Of a stretch of 64,000 nt of DNA, positions 62,428-64,000 are shown piece after piece. The DNA is taken from contig OX326961.1 of the NCBI GenBank assembly GCA_946800325.1, positions 45,781,415-45,845,414 of the forward strand, given 5' to 3'. The stretch is from Luzula sylvatica. Lineage: Eukaryota > Streptophyta > Magnoliopsida > Poales > Juncaceae. Position 1 is the first letter of the stretch. Each line of letters opens with the position of its first letter. The notes under the pieces are model-generated. The model saw nothing but the letters and a program-made list of their open reading frames with translations. It made no database searches and was not told the origin of the DNA. Made by a program: the position numbers and the translations under genes.

Positions 62428-64000
62428 TAACTTGTTTATCTTTCTCCAATTTTGTGTTAGAAATTCTTGTACTCTTGTATTAAGAAGAGTCACAAGAGGA
62501 TCATTAGCTAGTCTGATTATAACCTTCGTTACAACACCAAAATTGGAATCAAATCCCTTTCTTTTAGGAACCGATTTCAATAGAAACATTAGAGATTTTG
62601 GTTATGAATTTTTTTTTTTTGGTGCGGGGATGCAAAATTGGGCCGCAAATAAGTTGAAATAAAAGAGAACAATTTCTAATCAACATTAAGAAATTATTAA
62701 TTATGTGTCTCTTGTTAATTACCATGTTAATTAAGTGTGTTAATCATGATATTGAAGGTGTTGTGTTGAAATCTAGGGGCAGATTACAATTTCTATGGGG
62801 ACAGGATATAATGTTCCTTAGTCTATTTCTTTTCCATGGTGTGTTATACCAGGGTGAATTAGGAAGGAATATAACTGTCTCGATTTGAAGAAAGAACTAT
62901 CGAGGATATGATTCGGTTAAGCGTGTTTTGGAAAATGTGAAAGGGTTGGCTTAACTTTTTGCGAGTCCTTGAAGAAGAAAGATATATATGATTTCTTTGA
63001 GAAGCATATTTGGTCGAAGTCCGTAGAATTATAAAGCCGTTGTATGGTGATCGACCATAAGGATGAATGATCATTTCCTAATTTTCCAAGCCATTTAGAT
63101 AGAGGGGATGTGTTTTGGACTTGTATATTAGTTACGTTTAAATCACGATAAATTTTTGGAAGATTGACCGTAGTGCGATTTACTTTACAATGACCTCCTA
63201 AAATTTATCGGATCCTTTCCAAAAAAAAAAGTACGGGTGAAATGGGTGTTGATTTCCAAAGAAAAGTTCGGGTAGGTTGTGAATTCGGATTGCATTCAAA
63301 ACGCTTTGCCCTACCCCCCTCCCCCCGAGAGATAGGGTAGTTCCTTTCCACGAGGAAAGTATATTTCGTAATTTTGTAATGAGGGGTAAGAACGAAATCT
63401 TTATAGGTTTAAAGGGATTCCCTGGTAAGTGGTAAGGAGCATAGTCTTCGAGACAACCTAGGATTCGTTGTGTTAGTCTGTTTCAAACAAGGGTAAATAT
63501 ATGGTGCCTCCACAAACACTCATAAGATTTCTTGATGCGTCAATTGAGAGAGTTTTATTGGATTGATTGGACTTCTTAATTGAATCACAATTAAGCTTGA
63601 TCTAATTGCTAATCAATTCAAAATATCCCTACTAATCATTATCAATTGACGCATCAACATACCTTTAGAGATGTTGGTGGGGATGTCATATATAACCCCT
63701 TCAAACAATTCCATCTTTGTCATGAAATAAACTAAATCATGTTTTTCAACTTTCTATTAAGTTTCAAGCCGTACTACTACCTTTGTTCGGTCGGAAAGTT
63801 GGAGTCGAGTTGAATAGCCGAGTTAATATTTTATTTCACAATATTCCATTTGACCCGAACATCACGACGGGCGTGTATTATATGATGAGGCCTTCTACTG
63901 TGCCCCCAGGCCCATTTCCCCCTTCAATTCATGATGAGTCACCAATTCATGATTAACCCACTAATTACGTTTATTCATTAACGATTAATCCAAAATTATT
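62428..64000. other. Right-end intergenic region
   Basis: No supported gene. 62700-63460 is less AT-rich than the surroundings and could hold an old pseudogene or TE relic, but I recognise nothing. A 16-bp perfect inverted repeat lies at 63532-63547 and 63652-63667. From about 63889 the left end of a MITE like that at 22129 begins and runs out of the window. Confidence 0.45.

Noticed and set aside
62393..62888. Frames of 60-90 residues downstream of the PPR gene
   Set aside because: They overlap the PPR 3' end or lie in AT-rich DNA, with no recognisable motif and no splice support.

Overview
The window is plant nuclear DNA, most likely from a eudicot. It holds class III secretory peroxidase genes with the canonical four-exon layout, a short PPR gene of the THA8-like type and a plant-style TruA-family pseudouridine synthase. 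Short GT-AG introns, plant-type Ty1/copia retrotransposons primed by initiator-Met tRNA, an L1-type LINE, Helitrons and hAT/MULE MITEs agree with this. Only four host genes are intact: two peroxidases on the minus strand, and the TruA-like and PPR genes on the plus strand at the right end. About two thirds of the window is transposon-derived.

Layout. 1-2090: AT-rich satellite-like array (about 173-bp monomers). 2090-5490: hAT-like end, old LTR-like sequence, two solo copia LTRs of two families (called A and B here). 5843-8367: 5' half of a copia element. 8396-9058: five 135-bp tRNA-like tandem units. 10147-11437: peroxidase 1. 11730-21617: a Helitron split by a full-length family A copia element (12695-21409) whose single-frame gag-pol is broken only by two stop codons. 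21618-25848: upstream flank of the peroxidase duplication. 25849-37600: a Helitron-like end, a 5'-truncated LINE (26233-36921) and, inside the LINE, a second copia element (27413-36012) with decayed coding. 37601-48342: a minus-strand copia remnant, split by a family B element (39592-47108) with near-identical LTRs but dead coding, and joined to a LINE endonuclease relic. 50211-51645: peroxidase 2 with a flank paralogous to that of copy 1. 53900-58900: intergenic DNA with hAT and MULE MITEs. 59008-60925: TruA-like gene. 61615-62427: PPR gene.

Two themes stand out. (1) The copia families share an elaborate, apparently functional non-coding architecture. It includes arrays of 16-bp palindromes arranged as pairs about 21-22 bp apart (different core in each family). 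It also includes leader hairpins with a conserved 18-19 nt loop carried on stems that differ in sequence but keep their pairing. Elements whose pol is rotten keep these signals and have almost identical LTRs, so they look like non-autonomous elements mobilised in trans. (2) The two peroxidase paralogs lie in a segmental duplication that provides empty sites for dating and delimiting several insertions. The proteins differ mainly by charge-changing substitutions that all run the same way.
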